Below, piece by piece: positions 1 through 10,044 of a stretch of 64,000 nt of DNA (its first letter is position 1; each line of letters opens with the position of its first letter). The notes beneath the pieces were generated by a model, which was not told the origin of the DNA, did no database searches, and saw only the letters and a program-made list of their open reading frames with translations. The position numbers were made by a program, and so were the translations under genes. Origin of the DNA: Rhodohalobacter mucosus (lineage in GTDB: Bacteria; Bacteroidota; Rhodothermia; Balneolales; Balneolaceae); contig NZ_QGGB01000004.1 in the NCBI RefSeq assembly GCF_003150675.1, forward strand, positions 1 to 64,000, read 5' to 3'.

Positions 1-384
1 CATCGGGATCCGTGTCATTGGCCAGCAGGCCGGTGGCAGCATCCACAATCAAATCTGTGCCCGGCCGTGTTGTGTAACTATCATCGTTGGCAACCGGAGG
101 CTGGTTCTCCACAGCAATGGTCACGGTGCCTGTTGCAGTAGCCGTCCCGTCAGTGATGGTATATGTGAGGGTTTCGGTACCTGTAAACCCTGCATCCGGT
201 GTGTATTCGAATGACCCGTCGGTGGCAATATTTATTACCCCGTTTACCGGTGCTTCGATCGACTGCACGGTAAGCGGGTCCCCATCGGGATCCGTGTCAT
301 TGGCCAGCAGGCCAGTGGCAGCATCCACAATCAAATCTGTGCCCGGCCGTGTTGTGTAACTATCATCGTTGGCAACCGGTGGTT
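1..384 (-). repeat. 282-bp cadherin-like domain repeat
   Basis: The segment starting at base 1 recurs at 283 with few differences, a period of 282 bp or 94 codons. Each copy encodes one cadherin-like (Big_9/VCBS-type) domain with the NDTDPDGD calcium-site-like turn. More copies probably lie left of the window. Confidence 0.8.
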
Positions 385-3300
385 GATTTGCTACAGTGGT
401 AAAACTCCAGACCGTACTCCAGTCGCTTTGGCCGGCTGCATTGACCGCCCTCACCCTCCAGAAGTATCCAGTGGAATACGACAGTGCCGGAGCCTGGAAT
501 TCCGTGGCAGCTATTCCGGTCTCATTGACCGCGGTGCTCGAAAAGTCTGAGGCCGTGGACACCTGGATATCATAGGTTTCTGCATCGGTGGACGCCTGCC
601 AGGTAAACAGAGGCGATACCGATACATCTGTTGCCCCATCAGCCGGTGAACTCAGCGTCACTACCCCGGGTGGACTCAACGGCTCGGCTTCGGTCGTAAA
701 GCTCCAGACCGTACTCCAGTCACTTTGCCCGGAAGCATTAACCGCTCGTACTCTCCAGAAGTGCTGGGATTCGTAGGCCAGATCAGAAACGGTCAGTTCT
801 AAAGCCGTGATTCCGCTTTGATCTATAATGGGTGCAGCAAAGTCACTGGTCAGTGATACCTGCACGATATAGCTGGCTGCATCAGTAGAGGCTTGCCAGC
901 TAAGCGTCGGACTGATGGTCACGTCGACTGCTGCGTCACTAGGTGCACTTAGGGTCACAACACCCGGTGGGCTTAGCGGCTCGGCCTCTGTGGTAAAGCT
1001 CCAGACTGTACTCCAGTCGCTCTGACCGGATGCGTTTACCGCCCGGACTCTCCAGAAGTAGCCGGTTGAATAAGCCAGCTGCGGCGACTGAAATTCCGTG
1101 GCAGCAATACCGGTCTCATTGACCACGGTGCCCGAAAAATCTGAGGCCGTGGATACCTGGATATCGTAGGTTTCTGCATCGGCCGAGGCCTGCCAGGTGA
1201 ACAGTGGAGCAACTGCTACATCGGAGGCGTTATCGGACGGGCTGCTCAGTGTGACTACTTCCGGCGGACTTAGTGGTTCAGCTTCCGTGGTGAAGCTCCA
1301 GACCGTGCTCCAGTCGCTTTGTCCCGCTTCATTCACAGCACGGACCCTCCAGAAGTAGCCGGTTGAATAGGCCAGCTGCGGCGACTGAAATTCCGTGGCA
1401 GCAATACCGGTCTCATTGACCACGGTGCCCGAAAAATCTGAGGCCGTGGATACCTGGATATCGTAGGTTTCTGCATCGGCCGAGGCCTGCCAGGTGAACA
1501 GTGGAGCAACTGCTACATCGGAGGCGTTATCGGACGGGCTGCTCAGTGTGACTACTTCCGGCGGACTTAGTGGTTCAGCTTCCGTGGTGAAGCTCCAGAC
1601 CGTGCTCCAGTCGCTTTGTCCCGCTTCATTCACAGCACGGACCCTCCAGAAGTAGCCGGTTGAATAGGCCAGCTGTGGCGCCTGGAATTCGATCGCGGTG
1701 ACCCCGGTTTCATTAACCACCGTGGAGGAAAAATCTGAAGCTGTCGATACCTGGATCTCATAAGTTGCCGCATCGGCCGAAGCCTGCCAGGAGAACAGCG
1801 GAGCGACCGCCACATCGGTGGCATTATCGGACGGTGTTGCCAATACAGGAGCATTGGGTGCCGTAAGTGCGCTTTCAACCAGAACGGTGCCGCCGAATTC
1901 GGACGTATTTCCGGTTGACGAAATGGCCAGTGCCGTAACCTGATCTCCTTCTGAAATTAAATCATTCGCTGTCAGCGATACCGCAACTTCTTTTTCCGAT
2001 CCAAAGTCCGCTGTTTCATATTGTGCTGAACCTAAATAGACCTCTCCCTGCCTGTTTCCACTGTTTTTGTAGAATTCTATGCGAAGCGGATAATCTGAGT
2101 TGGCGGGATCTGACGGAACAGAGAACGTGGACGTCAGTTGAGAGACTGCACCATCATACACTGCCGATGTCAATACCGGAAAGTTCTGCAGGTTGTTGGG
2201 TCCTGTTACGGAATCATCAGCATCATTATCCGTGGTACCGTCGCCCCCCAGGTCAATACCGGTAGTCAGATTTCCAAAAATAGAGTTACCTGAAATGCGG
2301 TTGTTTAATGAATTATTATCCACAACGGTGACCCCGCTTTCATCGATTTCACCGTTACCGGCGATGATGTTTCTCAAACCGGCCCCGGTTTCATCCAATC
2401 CGATGATATTGTTGCTGGCACCCTGCTGTATTTTTATCCCATCACTGAAGTTCCCGGTATCCGCCTGAGGCGCACCATTCAGATCGGTACCGATGAAATT
2501 ACCCTGAATGACGTTTCCGCTGGCGGTACCGCTGATTAGAACTCCACCTCCACGAAACAATGTGGCATTAAATATCCCGCCATTTCCGGATATCAGATTC
2601 CCGAAAGACGTGTCGTCACCGCCAAGGGTATTGTTCACCGCATCTACAAGAGCTACCCCGGAAAACCGGTTGGAAACCTTTGTCACTCCATCACTTCCCA
2701 ACCCTATGATATTTCCCGTAACCACATTCCCTGTACTTTGAGACCCATTGATTTCAAGTCCATTGCTGTCGTTGCCGGACAACACGTTTGAATTAATCTG
2801 GTTATTGCCGGACTGCTCAATTCGAATGCCGTCTCTGAAGTTCGGTATTCTTGACGTTGTGAGTGCGTTTGTCCCAACCCTGTTGGCTGATACATTGTTG
2901 TTCGAAGTGCCGAAACCCAGGATATCAAATATGTATATTCCGTTTCCGCCATTTCCGGAAATAAGGTTATCAACAATCTCGTTTCCATTGGGACCATTGC
3001 CCAAACGGATTCCATCCACTTCATTTGGAATGGCTGTATTTCCTGCCAGATCCAGTCCGATTATATTCTCCTGTAAAACATTACCCGTTGCACCTGCAAG
3101 TTGCAGAAATATCCCTGAATTATTTCCTGATATCAGATTTCCTACAATTTCATTATTTGGAACATTGTCAATAAAAACGCCTGCTGATCCATTCGAAGCA
3201 GCAGCATCACCCGATGATGTTGTTCCTATAAAGTTATCTACTATGCTATTTCCACCGTTTTGTTGAATCTCAATTCCATTTCCTGAAAAATTATTAATCA

Positions 3301-5512
3301 CCAATGCCAAAACGTTTGAATTACCTCCATTCAGTTCCAATCCCGAGGCCGTTCCCGCATTCGTTCCGTTTATCTCAATAACAGGAGTCGGTTCAAGGGA
3401 TCCGTCAAAGTAACCCGGCTGTGAGGTTCCGTTAATGGTAACCGGTTTATTCAGAGTTGGTAGCGGTGAATTGGGTGCTATGGAATAGGGCGGGTCGCCT
3501 GGTATATTGAATTGAATGGTTGAAGCCTGAGGAGAAAAGTTTGATAGCGTCATCGCCTCTCTTAGCGATCCGGCTCCCGAATCGTTGGTATTGGTTACAA
3601 CGAATAGAGAAGTTCCGGTAACAGCGGCCGATAGCTCAGACGTGTTCCCGGCTGCATCCGTTGCAGTTGCCACAAGCAGATCTCCGTCACCGAAATCACC
3701 CGGTGAAGGCAGCGTAATCGTGACAAATTTATTGCCGCTGCTGTAATCCGTCGACGTATAACTATCGGACCCCAGATAGGTTCTTGCCTGGGTGAAATCC
3801 GTACTTGGCCGGAAAAACTCAACCCTGACCGGATAGGCTGTATTTGCAGGGTCGGAATTAAGTGAATAAGTAATGGAAAGCTGGTCACTGCTCAGACTAT
3901 AGGCAGAGATGTCCGGAGAGTTCTGCAGATTATTCGGTCCGGAATCCGTATCCAGGTCATCATTTTGCGTAATGCCGTCGCCGGCCAGGTCGATCCCGAT
4001 ACCGCCATTTGCATAAATTTGATTGCCCAGAATTGAATTGTTCAGCGACAGAATACCGCCGGAATCTGTCACTTCCACCCCATCGAGGGTATTGTTGGCA
4101 ATGATATTTCCCTGACCTGCGAGCGTACCGCCGATAAAATTACCGCTGCTTCCTTCAATATCGACCCCACTTCCACCGTTTCCGAAAGGATCCCCCGAAC
4201 TGTTTAATCCAATTCTGTTGCCAATTACCGAATTTCCGGTACCGCCCTCAAACAGTACGACACCCGTGCTGCTGTTACCGGCTATAATATTTGCAGAGCC
4301 GGCTGTTGTTTCACCAATTGTGTTGCTGTTATTCTCTCCCCATAAAAATACACCAGCGGTGTTGCCAAGATCTGCTGTTTCTGAGGCGTTCAGTCCAATA
4401 ATATTGCCTTCGATATCGTTGGATTCGACGGGTGCTTCAAGGCTTCCCTGCAGGTAAATGCCGTACAAACCATTCCCTGAGACCAGGTTGCCCTCACCCG
4501 CGGCACTGCCCCCGATTTTGTTTTCGGTTGCTCCAAACAGCAACAGTACACCTGCCCTCTCATTTGGCAATGCTACGGTACCGGTTACATCCGTTCCGAT
4601 ATAATTTCCCTGAACGGTATTGCCGGTGGGGAGAATGCGATTGTCTGGAGAAAGAAAACCACTGGTAATTACAATCCCGCTTCCACCTTCATTCTGTCCG
4701 TCCACCTGTTCAAAAAATGCCCCGGAAATAACATTTCTTTGTGCCGCAGTACTGCCTCCAACCGTATTATTGGACGATCCTCTGATCTGCAGATTAAACT
4801 TGTTTCCGGCTGAGGCCGATCCGTCCGAGGTGGTTCCGATATAGTTGCCCTCAATCACATTCTGTCCGCTGCCCGCCTCCAGGTCAATCCCGATATTATT
4901 GCCCGAAATCACATTCCTCTGCGATGCGTTTGTACCGCCAATTTGATTACCTGTTGTGCTGGTCACGCTGATACCGGTTCCGTTTCCTGCCACGTTTCCG
5001 TCTGCGTCAAGACCGATGAAATTTCCCTCTATTGTGCTGCCTCCACCCACCAGCCGGATTGCAAAACTATCAAAGTTAATAATGGAGAGACCTCTCACGA
5101 TGCTGTTATCTGCAGAATTGGTGAAAACCAGAGCAGGAGTATCCGTTGTTAAACTGCCGTCAAAAACAATGACCGGGGCACCATCCGCATATCCAGTCTG
5201 GGTTGTTCCGTCAACAGTAACCGAATTCGTGAAGGATGTATACTGAGATTGTGGCTGAATCACATGCGGCCCGGTTCCAGTGATGTCGAATGCAATAATT
5301 GCCGGATTTGCGTCTGCATTCACCTGATCAACGGCCCACCTGAATGAACCGGTACCCGAATCATCCGTATTGGTAACGGTATACGTATTCTGTGCAACGG
5401 CCGCACCCATCGTTGTGAGAACCATTGCTAACAGGAGTGCAAAAGATCTCACTAACTTTTTTGAAATGGTGACTGCATACTGATTACTGAGACTAACAGA
5501 CAAATTTGTCAT
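1..5512 (-). CDS. Giant secreted modular protein: beta-helix, FN3 and cadherin-like repeats (3' end outside window)
   Basis: About 1,837 residues lie in the window and the frame runs off the left edge without a stop. The ATG at 5512 is followed by a long signal peptide ending near GAAVAQ (about residue 41). Residues ~45-635 and ~636-1210 are two similar modules. Each opens with a VTNT(D/N)DSG motif followed by G-S-(F/L)-R, continues as parallel beta-helix repeats rich in NxISGN and NxIGT motifs, and ends in an Ig-like segment with GNTSE. Residues ~1216-1710 are five fibronectin type III units with conserved W-R-V-R-A-V and SDWSTVWSF motifs. The rest is cadherin-like (Big_9 type) repeats of about 94 residues with NDTDPDGD. 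It is probably a cell-surface or secreted adhesin or structural protein, possibly with a type IX-like sorting tail beyond the window. The exact function is unknown. It is divergent from the sigma factor/kinase pair. Confidence 0.85.
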   Translation of the reverse strand, partial: MTNLSVSLSNQYAVTISKKLVRSFALLLAMVLTTMGAAVAQNTYTVTNTDDSGTGSFRWAVDQVNADANPAIIAFDITGTGPHVIQPQSQYTSFTNSVTVDGTTQTGYADGAPVIVFDGSLTTDTPALVFTNSADNSIVRGLSIINFDSFAIRLVGGGSTIEGNFIGLDADGNVAGNGTGISVTSTTGNQIGGTNASQRNVISGNNIGIDLEAGSGQNVIEGNYIGTTSDGSASAGNKFNLQIRGSSNNTVGGSTAAQRNVISGAFFEQVDGQNEGGSGIVITSGFLSPDNRILPTGNTVQGNYIGTDVTGTVALPNERAGVLLLFGATENKIGGSAAGEGNLVSGNGLYGIYLQGSLEAPVESNDIEGNIIGLNASETADLGNTAGVFLWGENNSNTIGETTAGSANIIAGNSSTGVVLFEGGTGNSVIGNRIGLNSSGDPFGNGGSGVDIEGSSGNFIGGTLAGQGNIIANNTLDGVEVTDSGGILSLNNSILGNQIYANGGIGIDLAGDGITQNDDLDTDSGPNNLQNSPDISAYSLSSDQLSITYSLNSDPANTAYPVRVEFFRPSTDFTQARTYLGSDSYTSTDYSSGNKFVTITLPSPGDFGDGDLLVATATDAAGNTSELSAAVTGTSLFVVTNTNDSGAGSLREAMTLSNFSPQASTIQFNIPGDPPYSIAPNSPLPTLNKPVTINGTSQPGYFDGSLEPTPVIEINGTNAGTASGLELNGGNSNVLALVINNFSGNGIEIQQNGGNSIVDNFIGTTSSGDAAASNGSAGVFIDNVPNNEIVGNLISGNNSGIFLQLAGATGNVLQENIIGLDLAGNTAIPNEVDGIRLGNGPNGNEIVDNLISGNGGNGIYIFDILGFGTSNNNVSANRVGTNALTTSRIPNFRDGIRIEQSGNNQINSNVLSGNDSNGLEINGSQSTGNVVTGNIIGLGSDGVTKVSNRFSGVALVDAVNNTLGGDDTSFGNLISGNGGIFNATLFRGGGVLISGTASGNVIQGNFIGTDLNGAPQADTGNFSDGIKIQQGASNNIIGLDETGAGLRNIIAGNGEIDESGVTVVDNNSLNNRISGNSIFGNLTTGIDLGGDGTTDNDADDSVTGPNNLQNFPVLTSAVYDGAVSQLTSTFSVPSDPANSDYPLRIEFYKNSGNRQGEVYLGSAQYETADFGSEKEVAVSLTANDLISEGDQVTALAISSTGNTSEFGGTVLVESALTAPNAPVLATPSDNATDVAVAPLFSWQASADAATYEIQVSTASDFSSTVVNETGVTAIEFQAPQLAYSTGYFWRVRAVNEAGQSDWSTVWSFTTEAEPLSPPEVVTLSSPSDNASDVAVAPLFTWQASADAETYDIQVSTASDFSGTVVNETGIAATEFQSPQLAYSTGYFWRVRAVNEAGQSDWSTVWSFTTEAEPLSPPEVVTLSSPSDNASDVAVAPLFTWQASADAETYDIQVSTASDFSGTVVNETGIAATEFQSPQLAYSTGYFWRVRAVNASGQSDWSTVWSFTTEAEPLSPPGVVTLSAPSDAAVDVTISPTLSWQASTDAASYIVQVSLTSDFAAPIIDQSGITALELTVSDLAYESQHFWRVRAVNASGQSDWSTVWSFTTEAEPLSPPGVVTLSSPADGATDVSVSPLFTWQASTDAETYDIQVSTASDFSSTAVNETGIAATEFQAPALSYSTGYFWRVRAVNAAGQSDWSTVWSFTTVANQPPVANDDSYTTRPGTDLIVDAATGLLANDTDPDGDPLTVQSIEAPVNGVINIATDGSFEYTPDAGFTGTETLTYTITDGTATATGTVTIAVENQPPVANDDSYTTRPGTDLIVDAATGLLANDTDPD
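1081..1674 (-). repeat. Perfect 297-bp tandem duplication of one FN3 unit
   Basis: Bases 1081-1377 and 1378-1674 read as identical over 297 bp (99 codons). The flanking FN3 units are only similar. The unit equals one fibronectin III domain plus linker, so the reading frame is kept. The identity includes third codon positions, which points to very recent duplication or gene conversion. Confidence 0.9.
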
Positions 5513-5871
5513 CTTATTATATGTTATGATCTGGTTAACACACGAAACGGAAAGGTGTAATATCACTGCTCAACCCCTATACCTACATGCGGGAAAAACT
5601 CCTGAATCATATCACGCTGTACAGCCAAATTTTAAAAAGAGGAACCCTTTTAATAAAAATCCTTCATTATATTAGAAACCTATAGTACTATTTTTCAACT
5701 GTTTATATGCACATCATTGAATCGGAATAATTATTAATACCTATCTGTACAGCCGCAGTTTGTTAATCCGTGTAATTTTTTTACTATGGAAATCGGGTTA
5801 GCCGATTATTCTTAATAGGGTTGGCATCCGTTTTCGCAGATTGAAAATTGAGTATTCATCAAAAGGCCATT
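5513..5871. other. Divergent intergenic region, no gene seen
   Basis: An AT-rich spacer between the giant secreted protein (leftward) and the sigma factor (rightward). It must hold both promoters, but I could not pick a convincing -33/-10 pair. The short string CTGTACAGCC occurs twice (about 5610 and 5746). No ORF of interest was found. Confidence 0.5.
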
Positions 5872-6429
5872 ATGGAAATTACACAGCTGCTGAAGCGAGT
5901 CGGCAAAGGAGATCAGGCTGCATTTGAGGAGCTCTATCCGATGGTGTATGAAAAGCTGAAGAGACTCGCACAGGTTCAGCTAAACCGAGAATATCAGACG
6001 CATACGCTATGCAAAACCGAGCTGGTTCATGAAGCGTATGAAAAGATGATTGATTATCCAGATCCGGACTATCAGAACAGAACCCATTTTTACGCCATTG
6101 CGGCCAAATCAATGCGCCAGATTTTGGTTGACTATGCCCGCAAAAAAAAGGCCCTCAAACGCGGCGGTGAATACTCAATCCAAAATATGGACATGCAGGA
6201 GATCCATATTGAAAATCATGCCGAGCAAATAATTCTTTTCGATGAGCTTCTTGAGGAACTTAAAAAGCTGGATGAGCGAATGGCAGCTGTGGTTGAACTC
6301 CGCTTTTTTGGAGGCTTAAGTATTGAAGACACCGCCGACAGCCTGGGCATCTCACCCAGCACCGCAAACCGCGACTGGCTGAAAGCAAGAGGATGGCTCT
6401 ATGGTAAATTACAGGAGCAGTCGGATTGA
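5872..6429 (+). CDS. ECF-like sigma-70 factor (TIGR02999 / Sigma70_ECF type)
   Basis: 185 residues from the ATG at 5872. An upstream in-frame TTG at 5848 would add eight residues but looks less likely. Region 2 is visible as AFEELYPMVYEKLKRLAQ, followed by TELVHEAYEKM and HFYAIAAKSMRQILVDYAR. Region 4 is VVELRFFGGLSIEDTADSLG plus a helix-turn-helix with STANRDW. This is the sigma family found in Planctomycetes, Acidobacteria and Balneola next to Ser/Thr kinases and tends to direct expression of nearby surface or signalling genes. The TPR kinase gene starts 92 bp downstream on the same strand, suggesting one signalling unit. No anti-sigma factor is visible. Confidence 0.92.
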   Translation: MEITQLLKRVGKGDQAAFEELYPMVYEKLKRLAQVQLNREYQTHTLCKTELVHEAYEKMIDYPDPDYQNRTHFYAIAAKSMRQILVDYARKKKALKRGGEYSIQNMDMQEIHIENHAEQIILFDELLEELKKLDERMAAVVELRFFGGLSIEDTADSLGISPSTANRDWLKARGWLYGKLQEQSD

Positions 6430-6450
6430 TTGAAAATTAAAAATGTGCGT

Positions 6451-6478
6451 TGACTGATACAGTCACGGATTTTTTGTC
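6451..6478 (+). terminator. Weak hairpin plus T-run between sigma factor and kinase genes
   Basis: TGACTG-ATA-CAGTCA (6451-6465) is a perfect 6-bp stem, followed within a few bases by six T. It could act as a weak terminator or attenuator lowering kinase expression relative to the sigma factor, or be chance. Confidence 0.3.
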
Positions 6479-6521
6479 GCAATATTCTATATAAGACAGT
6501 TTTCCATGTAAATCCGCTTCG

Positions 6522-9047
6522 ATGGAACCTAAAAACTGGCATACCATAACGTCGATCGTAGATCAGGCACTTGAACTGCCTGAGGAGAAACGTATGGATT
6601 TCGTTCAATCGGTTTGCAAAAATGACGAAGAAACCCGTATACAGGTAGAACGCTTTTTAGAATCGATCAGTAAATCGGAGGGGCTTTGGAGCGATTTATT
6701 GCAATCCAACCGGATTTTAGCAGACGATTATATGTCAACCAAACCCGGTTTCTCTGATGATGAGAGCGTCAATCCGGAAAAAATTGGCCGCTATACAATA
6801 TTGGACAGGATTGCATCGGGCGGGATGGGGCATGTTTATCTTGCGGAGCGGAATGACGGACAGTTCTCCCGAAGGGTAGCCATCAAGGTGCTGCGCAACG
6901 AACTGCATTCTGATAAGAATATTGACCGATTTTACAAAGAGCGGCGCATTCTTTCATCTCTGGAACACCCGAATATCGCCAGGCTCTATGATGGCGGAAT
7001 GACCGAAGATGAACGCCCCTACCTGGTAATGGAGTACGTGGATGGCGTTCCCATCCACAAATACGTCCGTGAAAACGACCTGTCCCTTCATGATATTCTG
7101 GATCTTTTTGAACAGGTGTGTGAAGCCGTTCGCTACGCACATAACCACTTCGTAATTCACCGCGATCTCAAACCGGATAATATTTTTGTAACCGGGGAAG
7201 GAACCGTCAAGGTCCTGGACTTTGGCGTGGCCAAACTGGTGGATCCCGCAAATACCGAATCGTCCGTTTCGCAGGATGAAAAAAAGGAACTGATTCTTTC
7301 ACTTCTCTATGCTGCGCCCGAACAGGTGCGGCAGGATAAAATTACGGCCGCTACGGATGTGTACATGCTTGGCGTCGTACTCTATGAGCTGTTCACCGGC
7401 ATTCAACCCTTCGCAAAGACGAAAACATTGAGCTTTGCAAAAGCATCAAACGTGATTGCGGAATATGTCCCGCCGCCACCCTCTCTAACCATGGATTCCA
7501 AACTCCTTAAGCGTGATCTGAGAGGCGATCTGGACGCCGTGGTCGGCAAAGCGATGCAAAAGAAACCGGACGATCGGTACCAATCCGTGGATGCCTTTTT
7601 GACCGACCTTGATAACTACAGGAGACACCGTCCGGTTTCAGCCAGGTCATCTACCCTCTCCTATCGTTCATGGAAATATGTGAACAGAAACCGGCAGCTT
7701 GTCGGAACCAGCAGTCTTTTCCTGGTTCTCATCACATTTTTTCTGGTTTACCATATATCACAGCTTACCGAAGAGCGAAATATCGCACAGCTGGAGGCTG
7801 AAAAAGCACAGACGGTAACCGCCTTTATGACCGATATCTTTTCATCTGCAAATCCAAGCCGGAATTTTGAGGATACTCTGACGGTCTTTCAACTGCTCGA
7901 CCAAGGTATGCAAAGAGTTGATAACCTGAACAGTCAGCCCGCACTTCAGTCCGATCTGCTGGTTGCAATGAGCGGGGCTTATTCCAAACTGGGAAGCTAT
8001 GAACAGTCTGAAAGACTGATCCATCGCGCGGATTCACTGGCTCAGACTCATTTTCCGGACGATGATGTAAGACAGGTAACCATAGCCAATCAATTGGGCT
8101 TTTTATATCTGGCCATGAGGGATTTTGAATACGCCAACTACTTTTTCGAACGTTCATATGGGCTTCTTGATCAATTAACTGAAAAGGATTGGCGACTTCT
8201 TCGGAGCACCTATAGTGGACTTGGCAGATCACGCACCCAGATCGGAGACCCGGAGGATGCCGAACATTGGTTTCATAAAGCCATGAAAATAAATGATGAA
8301 TATGGAAATACCGCAACTAACAACCGGACTATCAAAACAGATTTAGCAATGAATCTTCGCGCTCAAAATCGTTATCGGGAAGCGGAAGAACTTTATACGG
8401 ATGTTCTGGATGGACTGAAAGAAAATAATATCGATGACTATGAAGATTTGGTAATCACCTTGAATAATCTGGGATACCTGAATCGCGTATTGGAGCGCTA
8501 TGCAGAGTCTGAGGAGCACTACCGGCGTGCACTTCGTACAGCAGCAGATCTGTATGGGGAGGACCATCCCCACATATTGATGATCATGAACAACCTGGCT
8601 GGAACTTTAAGCGCTCAGGAAAAGCATGAAGAAACACTGGTGGTCCTTGAAAACAAAGCTTCTCTCACCCAACAAAGATTTGGGGATCACTGGCGAACCG
8701 CCCGTGCAATCAGTGTGATCGGCAGATTTCATTTTCAGAGAAAAGAGTTTGACAGGTCATCTGAAAAACTACTTGAAAGTGAGGAGATGTACCGGGACGT
8801 GTTTGGGAATAACCATTTCTGGACCGGATATGAAAATCTGTACCGCCACATTGCCCTGAAAAATGCGGGTCGTTTTAATGAACCGCTGACCGATTTGCCG
8901 GCCTTTCAGGCGATGGTGAGGCATCGTAACACATTTACGTATCAGGACAGTACATCCATCGCATATCTTATTGACCAAACTGAAAAGCATAGTTCTGCTG
9001 TCATGGAAGAAGATCTGAAGGAGTTGAAAGCTCTGCTCAATCGCTGA
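6522..9047 (+). CDS. Membrane Ser/Thr protein kinase with C-terminal TPR repeats
   Basis: 841 residues. A short N-terminal helical region (1-85) of the kind seen in sigma-linked kinases precedes a Hanks-type kinase domain (~90-370). Visible are the glycine loop IASGGMGHVY, catalytic lysine in AIKVLR (K122), HRDLKPDN (213-220), DFG (233-235) and the APE motif near 265. A single transmembrane helix follows at ~394-411. The C-terminal ~420 residues are tetratricopeptide-like repeats with N-N-L-(G/A) motifs, predicted on the far side of the membrane. The likely role is signal input by protein binding to the TPR part and phosphorylation of a cytoplasmic partner, plausibly the sigma factor encoded just upstream; that link is inferred from context only. 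Confidence 0.93.
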   Translation: MEPKNWHTITSIVDQALELPEEKRMDFVQSVCKNDEETRIQVERFLESISKSEGLWSDLLQSNRILADDYMSTKPGFSDDESVNPEKIGRYTILDRIASGGMGHVYLAERNDGQFSRRVAIKVLRNELHSDKNIDRFYKERRILSSLEHPNIARLYDGGMTEDERPYLVMEYVDGVPIHKYVRENDLSLHDILDLFEQVCEAVRYAHNHFVIHRDLKPDNIFVTGEGTVKVLDFGVAKLVDPANTESSVSQDEKKELILSLLYAAPEQVRQDKITAATDVYMLGVVLYELFTGIQPFAKTKTLSFAKASNVIAEYVPPPPSLTMDSKLLKRDLRGDLDAVVGKAMQKKPDDRYQSVDAFLTDLDNYRRHRPVSARSSTLSYRSWKYVNRNRQLVGTSSLFLVLITFFLVYHISQLTEERNIAQLEAEKAQTVTAFMTDIFSSANPSRNFEDTLTVFQLLDQGMQRVDNLNSQPALQSDLLVAMSGAYSKLGSYEQSERLIHRADSLAQTHFPDDDVRQVTIANQLGFLYLAMRDFEYANYFFERSYGLLDQLTEKDWRLLRSTYSGLGRSRTQIGDPEDAEHWFHKAMKINDEYGNTATNNRTIKTDLAMNLRAQNRYREAEELYTDVLDGLKENNIDDYEDLVITLNNLGYLNRVLERYAESEEHYRRALRTAADLYGEDHPHILMIMNNLAGTLSAQEKHEETLVVLENKASLTQQRFGDHWRTARAISVIGRFHFQRKEFDRSSEKLLESEEMYRDVFGNNHFWTGYENLYRHIALKNAGRFNEPLTDLPAFQAMVRHRNTFTYQDSTSIAYLIDQTEKHSSAVMEEDLKELKALLNR

Positions 9048-9168
9048 GAAGCAGGGTGTTTTCATTTTTAAATAGTAAAATGATGCAGATCTGCGGTTAA
9101 TTCGAATAGGTGATCCTTTTCCTTATCTTTAGCCACTCATACGCAGCTATCACATTTATTCCCTGATC

Positions 9169-10044
9169 GTGACCCAACAATCTGTCCGGAAGACGGATAA
9201 ATCCACACCCATAATCTGCATCAAGGTAGGCGGCAACGCTCTTGTTGATGAAAGCACCAAAAAATCCATCATATCCCAGGTTTGCGATCTGCATCACCGT
9301 GGCTTTCATCCCGTTATTATCCACGGCGGCGGCATTGAGATCCAGCAGCTGCTGGATGATACGGGCACAGAATCACAGTTTATAGGCGGCCACCGCAAGA
9401 CGGATGCGCGCTCTATTCGATATGTAGAGATGGCCCTCAGCGGTGCCGTAAATAAGGAACTGGTTGGCCTCTTGAATAAGGCTGGTGTGAAGGCGGTTGG
9501 CATTTCGGGCAGGGATGCCGGCATGGTGAAAGCCAAAAAGCGAAAACACACCGAAAACGGTGAGGAATTCGATCTTGGATTTGTGGGCGACGTTGATGTT
9601 GTAGATACGTCCCTGGTACAAACCCTTACCGCAGCCGGGTACCTTCCGGTGATCTCCCCTGTGTCGGCAGGTGAAGACGGCCACAGCTTTAATATCAATG
9701 CCGATATGTTTGCGGGTCATCTTGCCGGTGCACTTCAGGCTGACAAATTTATTGCACTCACCAATATCGACGGACTTCTGCGGGATGTAAAAGATCCAGA
9801 CTCGATCATCGAGAGCCTGACCCCGGCCGAAGCACGGTCTCTTTTCGGATCTGTAATTCAGGGTGGCATGATCCCAAAAATAGAAGCCTGCCTGATCGCC
9901 ATTGAGAAAGGCGTAAAATCAGCCCACATCGTCAATGGAACGAAAGAGGGGAATTTATTGCGTATATTCAAGGGCACTGACAAAGTTGGAACCACAATCA
10001 GTAAAAATTCCAAATCCCAAATTCCAAATTCCAAACAGCCTTAA
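9169..10044 (+). CDS. argB: Acetylglutamate kinase ArgB with repeat-derived C-terminal tail
   Basis: 291 residues from a GTG start at 9169; no upstream ATG fits. It phosphorylates N-acetyl-L-glutamate with ATP, the second step of arginine synthesis. Motifs: IKVGGNAL (~18-25), IHGGG (~51-55), the substrate loop GISGRDAGM and FNINADMFAGHLAGAL. First gene of argB-argD-argC-argJ. The normal domain seems to end near VGTTIS. The last ~13 residues (KNSKSQIPNSKQP) are encoded by a heptanucleotide tandem tract (10005-10092), so this tail was probably acquired when the repeat spread over the original stop. Function is likely intact. Confidence 0.95.
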   Translation: MTQQSVRKTDKSTPIICIKVGGNALVDESTKKSIISQVCDLHHRGFHPVIIHGGGIEIQQLLDDTGTESQFIGGHRKTDARSIRYVEMALSGAVNKELVGLLNKAGVKAVGISGRDAGMVKAKKRKHTENGEEFDLGFVGDVDVVDTSLVQTLTAAGYLPVISPVSAGEDGHSFNINADMFAGHLAGALQADKFIALTNIDGLLRDVKDPDSIIESLTPAEARSLFGSVIQGGMIPKIEACLIAIEKGVKSAHIVNGTKEGNLLRIFKGTDKVGTTISKNSKSQIPNSKQP

